Positions 32,980 through 44,761 of a stretch of DNA of 64,000 bases are shown piece by piece (the first letter of the stretch is position 1; each line of letters opens with the position of its first letter). The stretch is from Candidatus Altimarinota bacterium. Its GTDB lineage: Bacteria > Patescibacteriota > Gracilibacteria > BD1-5 > UBA6164. The DNA is taken from the NCBI GenBank assembly GCA_028691535.1, contig JAQUZB010000004.1, positions 52,745 through 116,744 of the forward strand, read 5' to 3'. The position numbers and the translations under genes are program-made. A model generated the notes under the pieces. It worked only from the letters and a program-made list of their open reading frames with translations. It did no database searches and was not told the origin of the DNA.

Positions 32980-35055
32980 ATGAATTTTTTTGATATAAAA
33001 TCAGTTGCGATAATTTGAGCATCAGAAGTTGAATGAAAAATTTGAAATACACTTTTAAAAAACCTATCAAATTTTTCTTGAAATAAATATTGAGTAAATC
33101 CAAAATGATGAAATTTTGAAGAAATAGATTTTTATAAATATATTTCGCTATTGCCTGAAATCGTAGATGTTGCAGTTTTTGCAATTCCAGCAAATTTTGT
33201 AGAAGAGTCTTTTTTAGAAGTTGCAAAATTTTGAATTAAAAGAGTTATAATTATTTCTGCTTGATTTAAAGAAATTGGTAATTTAGAAGGAGAAAATAAA
33301 CTCAAAAATATAGCTAATGAATATGATATTTCACTTCTTTGACCAAATTGTTTATGATATTTTGATGTAACAAATAATCTAAATCTAAGTTTTTGAGTTA
33401 AGGATATAAGATCTTGAAATATATGAGTAATTTCTCAAAGCTGAGCAATTGCTGTTGCTTTATGTGACTGGGCTAATAATAAAAATCTTTGATTTTCAAA
33501 AATTATTTCTATGTGAAATAAAGCTTGAATTGATGAAGTTGATTTTTTACTTGAGCTTGAAAAAGATGAAAATACAAAAGTTATAGCACTATATCTAGAA
33601 AGTTTAGAAAGATGAGAATTATTTTATGAAATTGCAAAAAGAGTTTCAAAAAATAAGCCAATTATTTTGATAAAATCATGAGTTTCTAATCTATGACAAA
33701 AAGCTGCAATTTCACATACTTGAGCTTTATCATCAGATAAAAAAATCCTTGATTCAGCTTTTTTACATAGCAATATACATTCAACAAATTCACTAGAGGA
33801 TTTTTTTTCTATGATAGAAATATTTTCAAAAGTTGATTATAAAAACATACCAGAAGAATTAGCAATTATTACAAATGCAGGATGACCATGAGTTGTAACA
33901 ACTGATCATTGTGAATTTAACGATATAGTTCTTAGTCAATTTAATGATGAAGAAAAAGAAATCTTAAAAGTTTGATTATCTTCATCATCAAGTGTTTCAA
34001 ATCCTATTGATATTATTTGAGATGCAACATCAAAAACTTATTCACAAATACTTAACAACTTTTCAAAAATTGTGCAAAAGAGAGCTATGTTATTGCTTCT
34101 TACAGCTCAAAGTGTTACAGATGTAGAAAATATTGCAAATGTAATTTCAAATTATAAAAATACATATAATAACGAATTAATTTTTGTATCTTTTATATGA
34201 TGAAATCTTGTTTTAGAATGAAAAAAAATCTTAAAAGAAAACGATATTTTGCATTATGATTTTCCTGAAAATGCTATATTCTTGTATTCTAAATTATTGA
34301 AACAAAAATCTTGGGAATTAGAAAAAATAGAAGATAAAGTTGACTTTATCTTACCAAATGAATTAGAAATTTTAAAAGAAAAATTAAGCAAAGAACAAAA
34401 ATTTTGTTCAAATGATCTAACTTGAGAAATATTATCAAGTTTTGATATAAATTATTCAAAAGAAATTTTAGTTATAAAAAACGAAGACATAGAATCTGCT
34501 TATGAAAAAATAAATTCAAAATTACTTGCTGCTAGAATTAGTTCTCCAGATATTCCTCATAAAAGTGATGTTTGATGAGTTATTTTAAATATTTCTTCAA
34601 AAAATGAAGCAATTTCAGCATATGAAAAAATACTTGAAAATATAGAAAAAAATTGCTCTGGAGCAAAAATTTCATGAGTTACTTTTGCAAGAATGGTAAC
34701 AAAAAAGAAAAATACTCAGGAAATATTTATATGATTTAAAAGAGATAAAAGTTTTTGAAATATTATGTTTGTTTGACTTTGATGAATATATGTAAATGTT
34801 TTTGAAGATGTAAGTATGAGGATTTGAATAGTTTCAAAATATGAGATACTAAATATGATCAAAGAACTAAAATCTTTTCCAATATTAGAGTGAGTTAGAT
34901 GACAAATTTGAATAGATTTTGAAAAGTTAATTGATATAGTTTTTGCATTACAATTTGTATTTAAAGAATTTGATGAAATAACTGAAATTGATATAAATCC
35001 AGTATTTACAGATGATATAGAAAGTATAGTAATTGATGCAAAATTTTATTTGTAA
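32980..35055 (+). CDS. ADP-forming acyl-CoA synthetase (alpha-beta fusion)
   Basis: The protein has 691 residues. Order: CoA-binding domain (SVAIIGASEVEGKIGNTLLK), succinyl-CoA-synthetase-like domain with LGPNCLGYFDV, VISQSGAIAVALCDW, and the phosphohistidine motif ISHTGAL, then an ATP-grasp domain (LLAARISSPDIPHKSDVGGV, FIGFKRDKSFGNIMFVGLGG). The arrangement is that of acetate-CoA ligase (ADP-forming), which yields ATP from acetyl-CoA. It suggests fermentative ATP production in an organism with little respiration. ATP-grasp and subunits are fused in one chain. Confidence 0.9.
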
Positions 35056-35124
35056 AGCTAAATATTTAAGTGTTTCTTAATTTAATATGATATAATCTTT
35101 GCATATATTTATTAATAAAAAATT

Positions 35125-35676
35125 ATGTCTAGAAATATACATGAAAAAAATGAAGAAATAGTAAAAAAAATCCAGTGATTATTCCATATAATTCCATTAA
35201 AAAAATTAAGAAATACTGATAAAGTTGATTTTGATGTTATGTCTTTATATCAAGAATTTAATTGAATCGATATTGTTACTCACGAGCCAGGAGCAAAATC
35301 TCCATGAAGTGCATGATGAAAAGAAAATCTATGGTATATGCATACTGGCCAAGAAGATAATTTAATTACTCTCTCTTGAAATAGATATGTTGAATTATAT
35401 ACAAAAAATCATTGAAAAATAGAAAGATTTGAAATCTCTCATAATCGTATTAAATGGAATTGAGAAATTGTTTTAGAATGACCATGAATTTTATGATGGC
35501 CAACATGAGTTTTTCATAGGAATTATTCTCCAGAAGGTTCAGTTTCTATGAATTTTGCAGTTAGAGATGATAAATTTAACTTGGATACTGAGTTTAATAT
35601 CTATGATTTAGATGTTGAAACTTGAAAATTCAAAGTACAAAGATTATGAAAATTGGATCAAATAATTAATAATTAA
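35125..35676 (+). CDS. Cupin-like small protein
   Basis: The protein has 183 residues. The middle has ENLWYMHTGQEDNLITLSG and GPGILWWPTGVFHRNYSPEG, a pattern of beta strands with His residues like cupin barrels. The exact family is unclear. It lies between the acyl-CoA synthetase and glutamate dehydrogenase genes and may be a metal-binding regulatory or enzymatic protein of amino acid or acid metabolism. Confidence 0.65.
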
Positions 35677-35686
35677 TTTTAAAAAT

Positions 35687-36943
35687 ATGACAAGTAATGT
35701 AAATCCATTTGAAAGTGCTAAAATGCAATTAAAACAAGCAATTGATATATTAAATAATCCAGCTTATACTTCAAAACTTGAAGTAATTTCAAATCCAAAA
35801 AGAATCCTTGAAGTAAGTATTCCAGTTAAAATGGATAATTGAGAAATAAAAGTTTTTACTGGTTTTAGAAGCCAACATAATGATGCTCGTGGTCCTTTTA
35901 AATGAGGTATTAGATTTCACCAAAATGTTTCTAGAGATGAAGTAAAAGCTCTTTCAATTTGGATGACTTTTAAATCTTGAGTTATTGATATACCACTTTG
36001 AGGTTGAAAAGGATGAATTATCGTTGATCCAAAAACATTATCAATTACTGAATTAGAAAGACTTTCTAGATGATATGTAAGAGAATTATACAAATACATA
36101 GGACCAGAACAAGATGTACCAGCGCCGGATGTTAACACTACTCCACAAATTATGGCTTGGATGATGGATGAATATTCAAAATTAGTTTGAGTTTATTCTC
36201 CAGGAAGTTTTACAGGTAAACCTTTAACTTCAGGTGGTTCAAAATGAAGAGGTAGATCTACAGCTCAAGGGTGAGTTTATGTTTTACAAAAATATTTAGA
36301 ACTTATTTGAGAAGATATTACTTGAAAAAGTTTCATTGTTCAATGAGCTTGAAATGCAGGTTTAACTTTTGCAGAAATATTAACTGCACATGGAGCAAAA
36401 CTTATCTGAATTTCAGATTCAAAATGATGAATTTATAATCAAAATGGTATTGAACTAAAAGAAATAATTTTATTAAAATCTTCTAGAAAATCTGTTGTAG
36501 ATTATAAGGATGCTAAAAAAGTATCAAATGAAGAAATTCTTGAATTAGATTGTGATTTACTTGTTCCTGCTGCACTTGAAAATCAAATAACTACAGATAA
36601 TGCAAAAAAAATAAAAGCTAAACTTATTTTAGAACTTGCAAATTGACCAGTTGTACCAGATGCAGATGTGATATTATTTAAAAATAATATACAAGTTATC
36701 CCAGATATTTTGGCTAATTCTGGTTGAGTAATGGTTTCATATTTTGAACAAGTTCAAAATAATGCAAATTTTTATTGGGAAGAAGAAGAAGTTGATACAA
36801 AATTAAAAACAAAGATTCAAAAAGCTACTTTTGATGTATTTAATAAAGCAAAAGAACACAATGTTCCACTTAGAACTTGAGCATATGTAATCTCGACAAA
36901 AAGAGTACTTGATGCTATGAATGATAGATATGAAAATATATAA
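35687..36943 (+). CDS. gdhA: Glutamate dehydrogenase
   Basis: The protein has 418 residues, the usual length for the NAD(P)-dependent hexameric type. GPFKGGIRFH has the catalytic-domain lysine; LGGGKGGIIVDP is the K-G-G motif; [19 protein letters not shown] and the dinucleotide-binding loop FIVQGAGNAG follow. It interconverts glutamate and 2-oxoglutarate with ammonia. The 2-oxoglutarate link is notable because oxygenase-type genes are in this window. A terminator follows. Confidence 0.93.
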
Positions 36944-36971
36944 AAAATCTGCCTTTGGCAGATTTTTTTTG
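36941..36971 (+). terminator. Rho-independent terminator
   Basis: AATCTGCC-TTT-GGCAGATT is followed by a T-run. Confidence 0.85.
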
Positions 36972-36973
36972 TA

Positions 36974-37001
36974 TTGACAAAACCTAAACTATTTATATTA
37001 T
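36974..37001 (+). promoter_or_regulatory. Promoter of the acyl carrier protein gene
   Basis: TTGACA at 36974-36979 and TATTAT at 36996-37001 are 16 bases apart. A GGAG site at 37062-37065 stands 11 bases before the ATG, unlike the native genes, which lack such sites. Confidence 0.65.
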
Positions 37002-37076
37002 ATTGTGGCTATTGGCTTCTAGATTTAATTCTTATGGAGTCAGTACATAAAAACCTTTTTTGGAGATAAAAATCAA

Positions 37077-37328
37077 ATGGCAACAAAGACTGTTCCTGAA
37101 CGTGTCAAAGAAGTAATTTCACAGCAACTCGGTGTTGATGTTGCAGGAATCAATGTTGAACATCATTTAGTTGATGATCTCAAAGCTGATTCGCTTGATA
37201 CTGTCGAGCTAGTGATGGCAATTGAAAACGAGTTCGGTATTGAAATACCTGATGAAGAAGCTGAAAAGCTCCTTACGGTGCAAGAAATTATTGAAAAGGT
37301 TCTTGCTGAAAAACCTGAACTTGCTTGA
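37077..37328 (+). CDS. acpP: Acyl carrier protein, apparently written for the standard code
   Basis: The protein has 83 residues, the normal ACP length. Ser39 in [17 protein letters not shown] is the phosphopantetheine site, followed by [13 protein letters not shown]. It carries fatty acids or other acyl groups. Base use is unlike its neighbours: CGT and CTC codons, GGT/GGA glycines, no TGA inside. It ends with TGA after KPELA, followed by a GC-rich palindromic terminator. If UGA is glycine here, translation would run 19 more residues through the terminator to TAA 37383-37385. I infer transfer from a standard-code organism or an assembly joint. Confidence 0.85.
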   Translation: MATKTVPERVKEVISQQLGVDVAGINVEHHLVDDLKADSLDTVELVMAIENEFGIEIPDEEAEKLLTVQEIIEKVLAEKPELA

Positions 37329-37344
37329 ATTCTGAAAAGGATAA

Positions 37345-37379
37345 AAAAAATCCCTCGCATGCGAGGGATTTTTTATTTA
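37345..37379 (+). terminator. Terminator of the acyl carrier protein gene
   Basis: AAATCCCTCGCATGCGAGGGATTT is a perfect GC-rich palindrome with a T-run, in contrast to the AT-rich hairpins of native genes. Confidence 0.88.
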
Positions 37380-37468
37380 TTATAATACAATTTTTATAAA
37401 TATTACAAAAATTGTATTATTTTTTATTTCAAGTATTATAATTTTGAGTTTAATATTAATATTTTCCT

Positions 37469-38008
37469 ATGGATAAAAAAGATTTATTAAAAGAATTAGA
37501 AAGAAAATGAGATTATTCAATTATTTTACTTGATGAAATTTCTGCTGATATATCAAAACTAAATGATTATCCAACATCAAAAGTAAGTAATAAATTAGAA
37601 GAAGTATATCAAAAAATTGAATATGCTAAGTCTCAATGAATAAATGTCGCAAATATAGAAAAAAAATTATTAGATTTCAGAATATTATTTTTTTTAAATA
37701 ATATAGAAACTAAATTAGAATTAATTAAAAATAATTGAAATGAATTTAATACTGATTTAAGATTAATTGAATCAGAATATAATAAATTAATAGAGCAAGA
37801 TTGAGTTGATTTAGAATTATTGAAAAATAGTATGAATAATCTACGTAATGAAGTAAAAAAATCAAAATTGTTATTAAAATTAAAAGATTATTGAATATCT
37901 TTTTGAAAATCAATTTATAATATGGATGAAATCCAAAGTGAATATTTAGAATTAAAAAAGAAGTGAGTTAATTTAGAAGAAATAGAAAAAATATTATATG
38001 AGTCTTAA
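37469..38008 (+). CDS. Coiled-coil protein of unknown function
   Basis: The protein has 179 residues with several TGA glycines, so it is native. Long heptad stretches run nearly the whole length, with NNLRNEVKKSKLLLKLKDYG as an example. No enzyme motif or membrane segment is seen. It stands alone with its own terminator. Confidence 0.65.
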
Positions 38009-38038
38009 AAAATTCTGACCAAAGGTCAGAATTTTTCA
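38006..38038 (+). terminator. Rho-independent terminator
   Basis: AAATTCTGACC-AAA-GGTCAGAATTT has a T-rich tail. Confidence 0.82.
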
Positions 38039-38106
38039 CTTAAATTTCATTTTTTACATATTTTGTATATATTATATGCGATTTTAAAATTTAATATTAG
38101 AAAATA

Positions 38107-39561
38107 ATGAGTTCAAATGAAACTGTAATAAGTTTTAAAAATGTAGATTTTCACTACGATTTTAGAAAACCTATTTTAGAAGAGGTTAGTTTCAATGTAA
38201 GAAAAGGTAGTAAGATAACAATCATGTGACAAAATGGTGCAGGGAAATCAACTATTTTTAAGCTTATAAATTGAAGTTTAGAAAAAAAAGTAGGACTTAT
38301 AAATATAGATAAAAACTTAACTATTGCTACTTGATATCAAGTAGTTTTACAAGAAGATAAAGAATTAACTGTATTAGAGTTCTTCAGAAAATATTTTCCA
38401 GATAAAGATGTTTTCAACATAGATAGACAAATAAATGAAATACTAGAAGTTGTAAACTTAAAAGCTGCATTTGATAAAAAAATCAGTGCTTTTTCATGAG
38501 GTCAACAAGCTAGACTTTTACTTGCAGCAGCATTAATCCAAAATCCAGATATATTATTACTTGATGAACCAACTAATAATTTAGATAAAGATGGTATTTG
38601 GCATTTAACTGATTTTTTACAAAATTATAAAAAAACAGTTTTAGTTATTTCCCATGATGCAGAATTTTTAAATAGTTTTTCTGACTGAGTATTGTATCTT
38701 GATGTATTTACAAAAAAAGTAGAACAATATGTTTGAAATTATTTAGATGTAGTTGAACAAATTAAAATCAAAATAGAAAAAGAAAATATGGCAAATGCTA
38801 GACTTGCAAAAGAAGCACAAGCAAAAAAAGAACAAGCAGAAAAATTTGCACACAAATGAGGTAAACTTAGACTTGTTGCAAAAAAAATGAGAGAAGCAGC
38901 TGATGAAATGGAAGATGATATAGTTGATTCTAGGAGAGAAGACAAAACAATTAGAGCTTTTAAAATTCCTCTTCAAGATGACATTGGATGAGTTTTACTT
39001 GATATTCATAGTGTTCATATAATTAGACATGATGAAGTAGTTGTTAAAGATGTAGATTTTCAATTGAGAAAAGATGATCATTTACTTTTATCTGGTCCAA
39101 ATGGTATAGGGAAATCAACACTTCTTGAAAAAATCGTAAATGGTGATGAATCAGGTTGTACACTTACTCCATGAGTTAAAATTGGTTATTACAGACAAGA
39201 TTTTTCAAATCTTGATTTCAACCAAACAGTTTATGAATGTTTTAGAGAAACTGCACCAGAAGAAATAGGTGAACAAGAACTTAGAAGACAAGCAGCATGA
39301 TTTCTTATAACTTGAGAAATTATGAAAACAAGGATTTGAGATTTATCAGAATGACAAAAATGACTTGTTGCATTTTGTAGATTGGTATTTTTAAAACCAG
39401 GTATTTTGATACTTGATGAACCAACTAATCATATAAATTTTAGACATATTCCTATTATTGCTGAAGCTTTAAATGATTTTGAATGAGGTATGATACTTGT
39501 TTCCCATGTAGATGAATTTGTATGGCAAATAAGAATGGATCAATACATAGATTTAGAATAA
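38107..39561 (+). CDS. ABC-F family ATPase
   Basis: The protein has 484 residues and no membrane segment. It has two ABC domains: Walker A GQNGAGKST and GPNGIGKST, signature motifs FSGGQQAR and LSEGQKG, and Walker B LLLDEPTNNLD and LILDEPTNH. A linker of about 80 charged residues (KEAQAKKEQAEKFAHKGGK) joins them, as in ribosome-acting ABC-F proteins. Likely roles are ribosome rescue or antibiotic protection at the ribosome. Confidence 0.9.
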
Positions 39562-39597
39562 AAAAATAAAATCCTGGCGGGATTTTATTTTTTTGTA
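39559..39597. terminator. Bidirectional terminator
   Basis: AAAATCC-TGGC-GGATTTT with A- and T-runs on either side closes the ABC-F gene and the convergent methyltransferase gene. Confidence 0.75.
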
Positions 39598-40403
39598 CAA
39601 ATTATAATTATTTTACTTTTGTCCTTATGTTTTATTTCTATTTCAAAATATTTCGTTAGCTCTTCTATTATTTTTTTATTTTTTTCTTCATCTTCATCTA
39701 AAATATTATCACTATATATTAGTTGTCATCAATTTTTTAATACTCTATATATTTCTTTTATAACTTCTTCAAATTTAACTATTTCTTTAGTTAATACATA
39801 ATTACAAAATACATAATCTTGACTTTTATCCATAACTCAATCGATTTTTTCTCAAAATGAAGCATTTCTTTCTATATTTTTATTATTTATAGGATTATAA
39901 TTAAGCCACCATTTCATTTCATCTAAAACTAATTCTGTTTCTATTGAGTTTTTAGTTATTTTTGGAATATTAGAATTATTTTTTATTAATTCCTCTCTAC
40001 TATTTATAGCTCTTTCTTGAGAACTTATATTTTCTACTAATAATTTTTTTAGGTTTTTTTCTCAAAAAACAGGATCAACAACAGTTATATATCATGCAGT
40101 TTCTTCTAGATTTGCTGCTACTCATCAAAATCATCAACCTAAATCTAATACATTTTTTCAAGTAAAATCATTTTTATCTAATCATAAAAATGATAAAAGT
40201 GATTTTATAGAATTTGAGGGAGCTCTTTGAGGAATTTTTTTTATTTCTTCTAAAGAAGGTTGATTTCTTTTTCATCAATTTAAAACTATCTCAGAATTAG
40301 TTTTTGTAGATATTTGAATTTTTTTTAAAGTAGCTTGAACAAGAGCAGGATGTATCCAACTTGGCAAACTTTCTATATATCTTTCAATTTCAGCATCTCA
40401 CAT
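39585..40403 (-). CDS. SAM-dependent methyltransferase
   Basis: The protein has 272 residues. NVLDLGGGFGGVAANLEE is the SAM-binding GxGxG loop with four TGA glycines, and DYVFCNYVLTKEI and IYRVLKNGGQLIYSD are motifs III and post-IV of class I methyltransferases. The first 80 residues are an unknown N-terminal part. Substrate unknown. Confidence 0.8.
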
Positions 40404-40545
40404 TTTTATATTTATTATTTTTAATAATTTAATTATATAATATTTTTTTAAAATATAAAAATATTATGTATTTTTAATAAATATTGACAATATAAATATA
40501 TTATATATAGTATATTTACCATCATTTTTTCATAGGAGGCAAGAT
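40404..40545 (+). promoter_or_regulatory. Promoter and ribosome-binding region of the 294-residue protein gene
   Basis: TTGACA at about 40484-40489 and TAGTAT near 40508-40513 form a plausible sigma-70 promoter. AGGAGG at 40534-40539 stands six bases before the GTG start, the only perfect Shine-Dalgarno sequence seen in the window. Confidence 0.6.
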
Positions 40546-41430
40546 GTGGACCAATGGACAATGTTTTTGTATTCACCTGACTTTCTGATTTTTTCTGTGA
40601 TTGTTATGTTTATGATTCTTTATCTTGTTTTCAAGGTAATTGATGTCATTAACAATACGAAAAAAAGAAAAAGTTTGGAAAGAATTGTTAATTTTTTTGT
40701 TTCAGAAGGAGATACCGTCATGAAAAATTTGTTCGCTAAAGCCATTGCTCAAGTCGATGCTGAGCATTCTGCTCAACCGATTTCTGGCAATGAACAGGAA
40801 CTATCGGCAGTTATTGCCAAGGTTTACAAACGCTCAGAACAACAAGGTTTCGGTCTTGCTCAACTGATGTCTTTCTCAAGTTTTTTAAAGGCGGCGAATA
40901 ACCAACAAGGTGAAATCAATGAAATCATCATTGCTGTCAGGAAGGAGATGGAATCTGAAAATTGTCGTTTTGATTCTGAAACCAAGCAGTTACTTCAGAA
41001 TGCCCTTGCAAAAGGGCCAGATGAATTAATCAAGGTTTTGCAGCAAGCTGTTCAGGCAGAAGCTCCGGCTCCGGCCGAAGCTCAACCGGAAACTTCGGTG
41101 GTTGAATCCACCGAAATTTCGGCTCCTGTATCAACAGTTGCTGACAATGTTGTTTCCATTGACTCTGTGGCTTCAGAAGAAAATTCTGCTACGGCCGTTG
41201 TTGACAACGAAGAAGAGCTCAAGCAACTCTTGGCTGGCTGTGATTGGTTACCGGTGAAGTTGCCTGAAGAGCCATACAAAATCATGGATCTTCCTGCAAG
41301 TACTTTTGACCGTTTGTGGGGGGCATTTAATGTCCGTCTCCACAAGACGTCAGATGAGCAACGTGCTTCTCAACTTCTGGATGGTATCAAAACCATTCGT
41401 GATGGTGAGCCTGCACAAAAAGTTGGCTGA
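40546..41430 (+). CDS. Membrane-anchored protein of unknown function, apparently written for the standard code
   Basis: The protein has 294 residues. One membrane segment is at about residues 12-30 (LIFSVIVMFMILYLVFKVI), then a soluble domain (QPISGNEQELSAVIAKVYKR, ELIKVLQQAVQAEAPAPAEA), an Ala/Pro/Glu-rich linker and a C-terminal domain with DWLPVKLPEEPYKIMDLPAS. GTG is chosen because AGGAGG precedes it. GC is about 45 percent against roughly 25 percent around it; glycines are GGC, GGT, GGA or GGG, never TGA, and it ends with TGA. Under code 25, it would read on for 34 residues to a TAA three bases before the next ATG. No family was recognised. Confidence 0.75.
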   Translation: MDQWTMFLYSPDFLIFSVIVMFMILYLVFKVIDVINNTKKRKSLERIVNFFVSEGDTVMKNLFAKAIAQVDAEHSAQPISGNEQELSAVIAKVYKRSEQQGFGLAQLMSFSSFLKAANNQQGEINEIIIAVRKEMESENCRFDSETKQLLQNALAKGPDELIKVLQQAVQAEAPAPAEAQPETSVVESTEISAPVSTVADNVVSIDSVASEENSATAVVDNEEELKQLLAGCDWLPVKLPEEPYKIMDLPASTFDRLWGAFNVRLHKTSDEQRASQLLDGIKTIRDGEPAQKVG

Positions 41431-41447
41431 AACAATCCTACTATTAG

Positions 41448-41480
41448 AAAAAGCTGCTGAAATATGCAGCTTTTTTTTAT
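41448..41480 (+). terminator. Terminator of the 294-residue protein gene
   Basis: AAAGCTGC-TGAAATAT-GCAGCTTT is followed by a long T-run. Confidence 0.85.
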
Positions 41481-41534
41481 TTTTAAAAATATATATGATA
41501 TAATTATTTTAAATATTATTTTTAATAATTAAAA

Positions 41535-42251
41535 ATGACTGAAAAACAACAAAATAATTTTGATTTTATTTGAAAAAGTAAAGAATTAAGGTTATTAACT
41601 GACTCACTTGATAAATGAATTGAAATATCTTCAAAAGAACAATTTGATAAAATTGTTTTAATGTTAAAAGAAAATAATTTAACTGATTTATCAAAAAATA
41701 CTTTTGATTCAATTATCTGAAATTGAAAAACTTTTGTTATAAAAAAATCAAATAATTGATTAAATATTTATTGAAAAAATGATAATTTTATATCTAGAAA
41801 TTTTAGAAAGTATTCAAATAATTTTCGTTTAATCTGAATTATTTCTAATGGTGACACTTTTAAATCATTAGTTTGAGATGATATTTATGAAGAAGATGAA
41901 AATAATCTATGAGAAAAACTCATATCAAAAATTGAACAAATTCGTAGTGAATCAAAAAGTAGATTACAATCACTTAAAGAGGAAATAGTAGAGGATGAAC
42001 CATATATAATTCAAAAAAAAGATACTCTATGGAAAATAGTAAAAGAAAAATACTGACTTACAAAGAATCGTGATATAGCAAATGCTGTAAATGCTTTAGT
42101 AGAATACAATAAAAATGTAAAATCATTAAAAAATGATGATAATCCAGATGGTTGAGATGGTATTAAATGAGATAAAATAATTATTTGAAAAATAATTAAA
42201 TTACCTCCTAAATTAAAAATCTATTGAGATGTTGAATTAAATAGAAAATAA
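41535..42251 (+). CDS. LysM-domain protein
   Basis: The protein has 238 residues. The C-terminal part (about residues 155-230) has YIIQKKDTLWKIVKEKYGL and KIIIGKIIKLPP, a single LysM module that usually binds peptidoglycan. No signal peptide is seen, so export or a role inside the cell is uncertain. It starts just after the intrusive gene and leads a same-strand group with the MacA/MacB-like genes. Confidence 0.78.
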
Positions 42252-42325
42252 TTAGTTTTTTCTTAAACACTTATTAACTTGCATAGTTATAATAATAATT
42301 AATAATTATATTATAACTTTTTTTT

Positions 42326-42655
42326 ATGAAAGATAAACTTATTTCTGCTCTTATTTGAGCCGTTCTATGAGGTTTAATTGTTTTGTTGTATACAAATTTA
42401 ATTAGTGTTCCTTCAAATAATACTTGACCAAATTGAAGTAGACCAGCTGGGTGATCTTGAGCTGCTTTAGATGTTTCAACTATGTCAGATGATCAATTAG
42501 AAAAAATGGCAACAAGAGCTTGAATAACAAAGGATGAATTAAAGGCTAAACTAGATGCTTGAGAAGATATAAGAAGTTTAATGTGAAATCAAAATGGAAA
42601 CTGAGGATGAGGTAATCAATTAAATTCTACTTGAAATACTACTCCAGTACAATAA
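42326..42655 (+). CDS. Small membrane-anchored protein
   Basis: The protein has 109 residues. One membrane helix at the start (LISALIGAVLGGLIVLLYTN), then a Gly/Ser/Asn-rich region with DQLEKMATRAGITKDELKAK. The C-terminus is glycine- and asparagine-rich. It lies 22 bases before the MacA-like gene, so it likely belongs to that efflux system. Function unknown. Confidence 0.65.
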
Positions 42656-42677
42656 TTTATTAATTTAACTTAAACAA

Positions 42678-44744
42678 ATGAAGTCAAAAATTTCTTTTAA
42701 TCTAAAATATTTTTTATCTTGAATGGTCTTAGTATTACTTATTAATTATAATACTTTTTTACCATCTCTAGGTTCTAGTTCTACTAATATAGCATCAACT
42801 GAATCATCAAATTTAAAAGTTGAACTATGAAATATAGAAGAATCAATAGACGTTGTTTGAAATTCTGAACTTGTAGATGAACAAAGTCTTAAATTTACAA
42901 AAGCATGAACTATAACAAAAGTTTATTATAAAGCAGGTGATAGTATAAAAAAATGAGATATAATTGCAGAAATTGATAATAGTGATGCATATGATGCAAT
43001 TGAGGAAGCAAAAATATCTTTGGAAAATGCTAAACTTTCTTTATCTGATTTATATGATGATGTTGATGAAAGTAAAAAACTTCAAGCAGAAAACAATATA
43101 ATAACTGCACAAAAAAATCTAGAGATTGCAAATACTGAGTTAATAAATCTTAAATCTTCACAAGAAAATTCGTTAAATAAATTAACGGATAGTATTAGTA
43201 TATCAGAAAAAGAGTTACTAACAGCAAAATCAAATTTAACTATATCTGAAAGTGAATTAGATATACTAAAAAAGGAAAAGGAAAATTCTTATAATAATAC
43301 AATTTCTAATAAAGATAACACAATTATTCAATTAGAAAATTGACTTAGTTCTGAATTATCAAATATAAGTAAAACTTTGGAACAAGTAGATTATATACTT
43401 TGAGTTACTCCAAAAAATGAAAATAAAAATGACTATTATGATATATATCTTTGAGCAAAACTTGCATGAGTAAAAGACTCAGCAAAAACTAGTTTTTGAA
43501 AAAGTTTAAGTTATTATACTGCTTTAGATTTAAAAATTAATAATTTCATAACATGAGATACTGATGAACTACAATCTATATTTGATGACTTCTTAGTTTT
43601 ATATAAAGAACTGGAAAATACTACTAATTTAACATATAACACTCTTGAGTCATCTGTTGAATCATCTACTTTTTCACAAAGTGATATTGATTCAAAAAAA
43701 TCAAGTATGTCTAGTTATAGATCAAATGCACAATCAAAAATTATATCTATAACTTCATCAATTAACAATTTAAAAACACTAACAAATACAGATTTATTAT
43801 CACAAACAAATGCAAATACAATTTCTCAAAAAGAGGCTAGTGTAAATTCTAGTAAGTTATCTATAGAGAAACAAGAAAAAGATATTGAAAGCTCTAAAAA
43901 ATCTTATGAACAAACTAAAATTGAGTTTGCGACTTCAATAAAATCTAAGGAAAATAATATAAAAAGTCTAGAAAATAATTTAGAATTAGTAAAAATAACA
44001 CAAACTGAGTTACTTGATTGACCTACAAGTAGTAATATAACTAAAGCAAATAACTCTATAAAACAAGCGGAATTGAAATTAAAATCAGCATATGAAAATT
44101 TAGATGATTATACATTGACTGCACCATTTGATTGAGTTGTTAGAAAAATAGATTATATGGTTTGAGATAATCTAACAACTGATAATGATAAATATGTTTA
44201 TATAGAAAATCCAAATTTATTGGAAATAACTGTAAAACTTGATCAAATTGATATTATGTCTGTAAAACTTTGAATGGAAGCAACAGTTACATTTGATGCA
44301 TATCCAACTGTTCCAGTAAAAGCAGTAATTAGTTCAATTGATACTACACCAATTTCAAGTAGTTGAGTTGTTTCTTATGAAGTAAAACTTATATTAAGTG
44401 ATGAAGATTTCAAATGAAATGTATTGTCTTGATTTTCAGCTGATGTAAAAATAATAACAACTTCAAAAAATGATATTTTACTATTAAAATCTTCAGCAAT
44501 CACTGAAAAAGAATGAAAATATTATGTAAATCTACTTAAAAATTGATCATCAACTGAAACTGAAATTACTGTTTGACTTGCTTCATGATGAAAAACTGAA
44601 ATATTATCAGGACTTAATGAATGAGATGAAGTTTCTATAAAGGAATTCTCGGTTACTACTAAAGAAGATACATCATCTAAAACTCTATTTAGTACTCCAA
44701 CTAGAACATGATGAAATCCTGATAGACAACCAGGTTGATTCTAA
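42678..44744 (+). CDS. MacA-like efflux adaptor with very long coiled coil
   Basis: The protein has 688 residues, against about 370 for typical MacA. A membrane anchor (YFLSGMVLVLLINYNTF) is followed by a barrel-sandwich half (KFTKAGTITKVYYKAGDSIK) and about 380 residues of coiled coil. The second half of the sandwich (YTLTAPFDGVVRKIDYMVGD) and a beta-barrel domain follow. Such proteins link a membrane transporter to outer cell layers. In a bacterium expected to lack an outer membrane, the length suggests a reach across a thick envelope or host contact. It lies 17 bases before the ATPase gene. Confidence 0.85.
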
Positions 44745-44761
44745 TATTTAATAAAATAATT

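Noticed and set aside
38739..38976. Open frames on the minus strand within the ABC-F gene.
   Set aside because: They overlap a clear conserved gene on the plus strand and show no motif or start signal.
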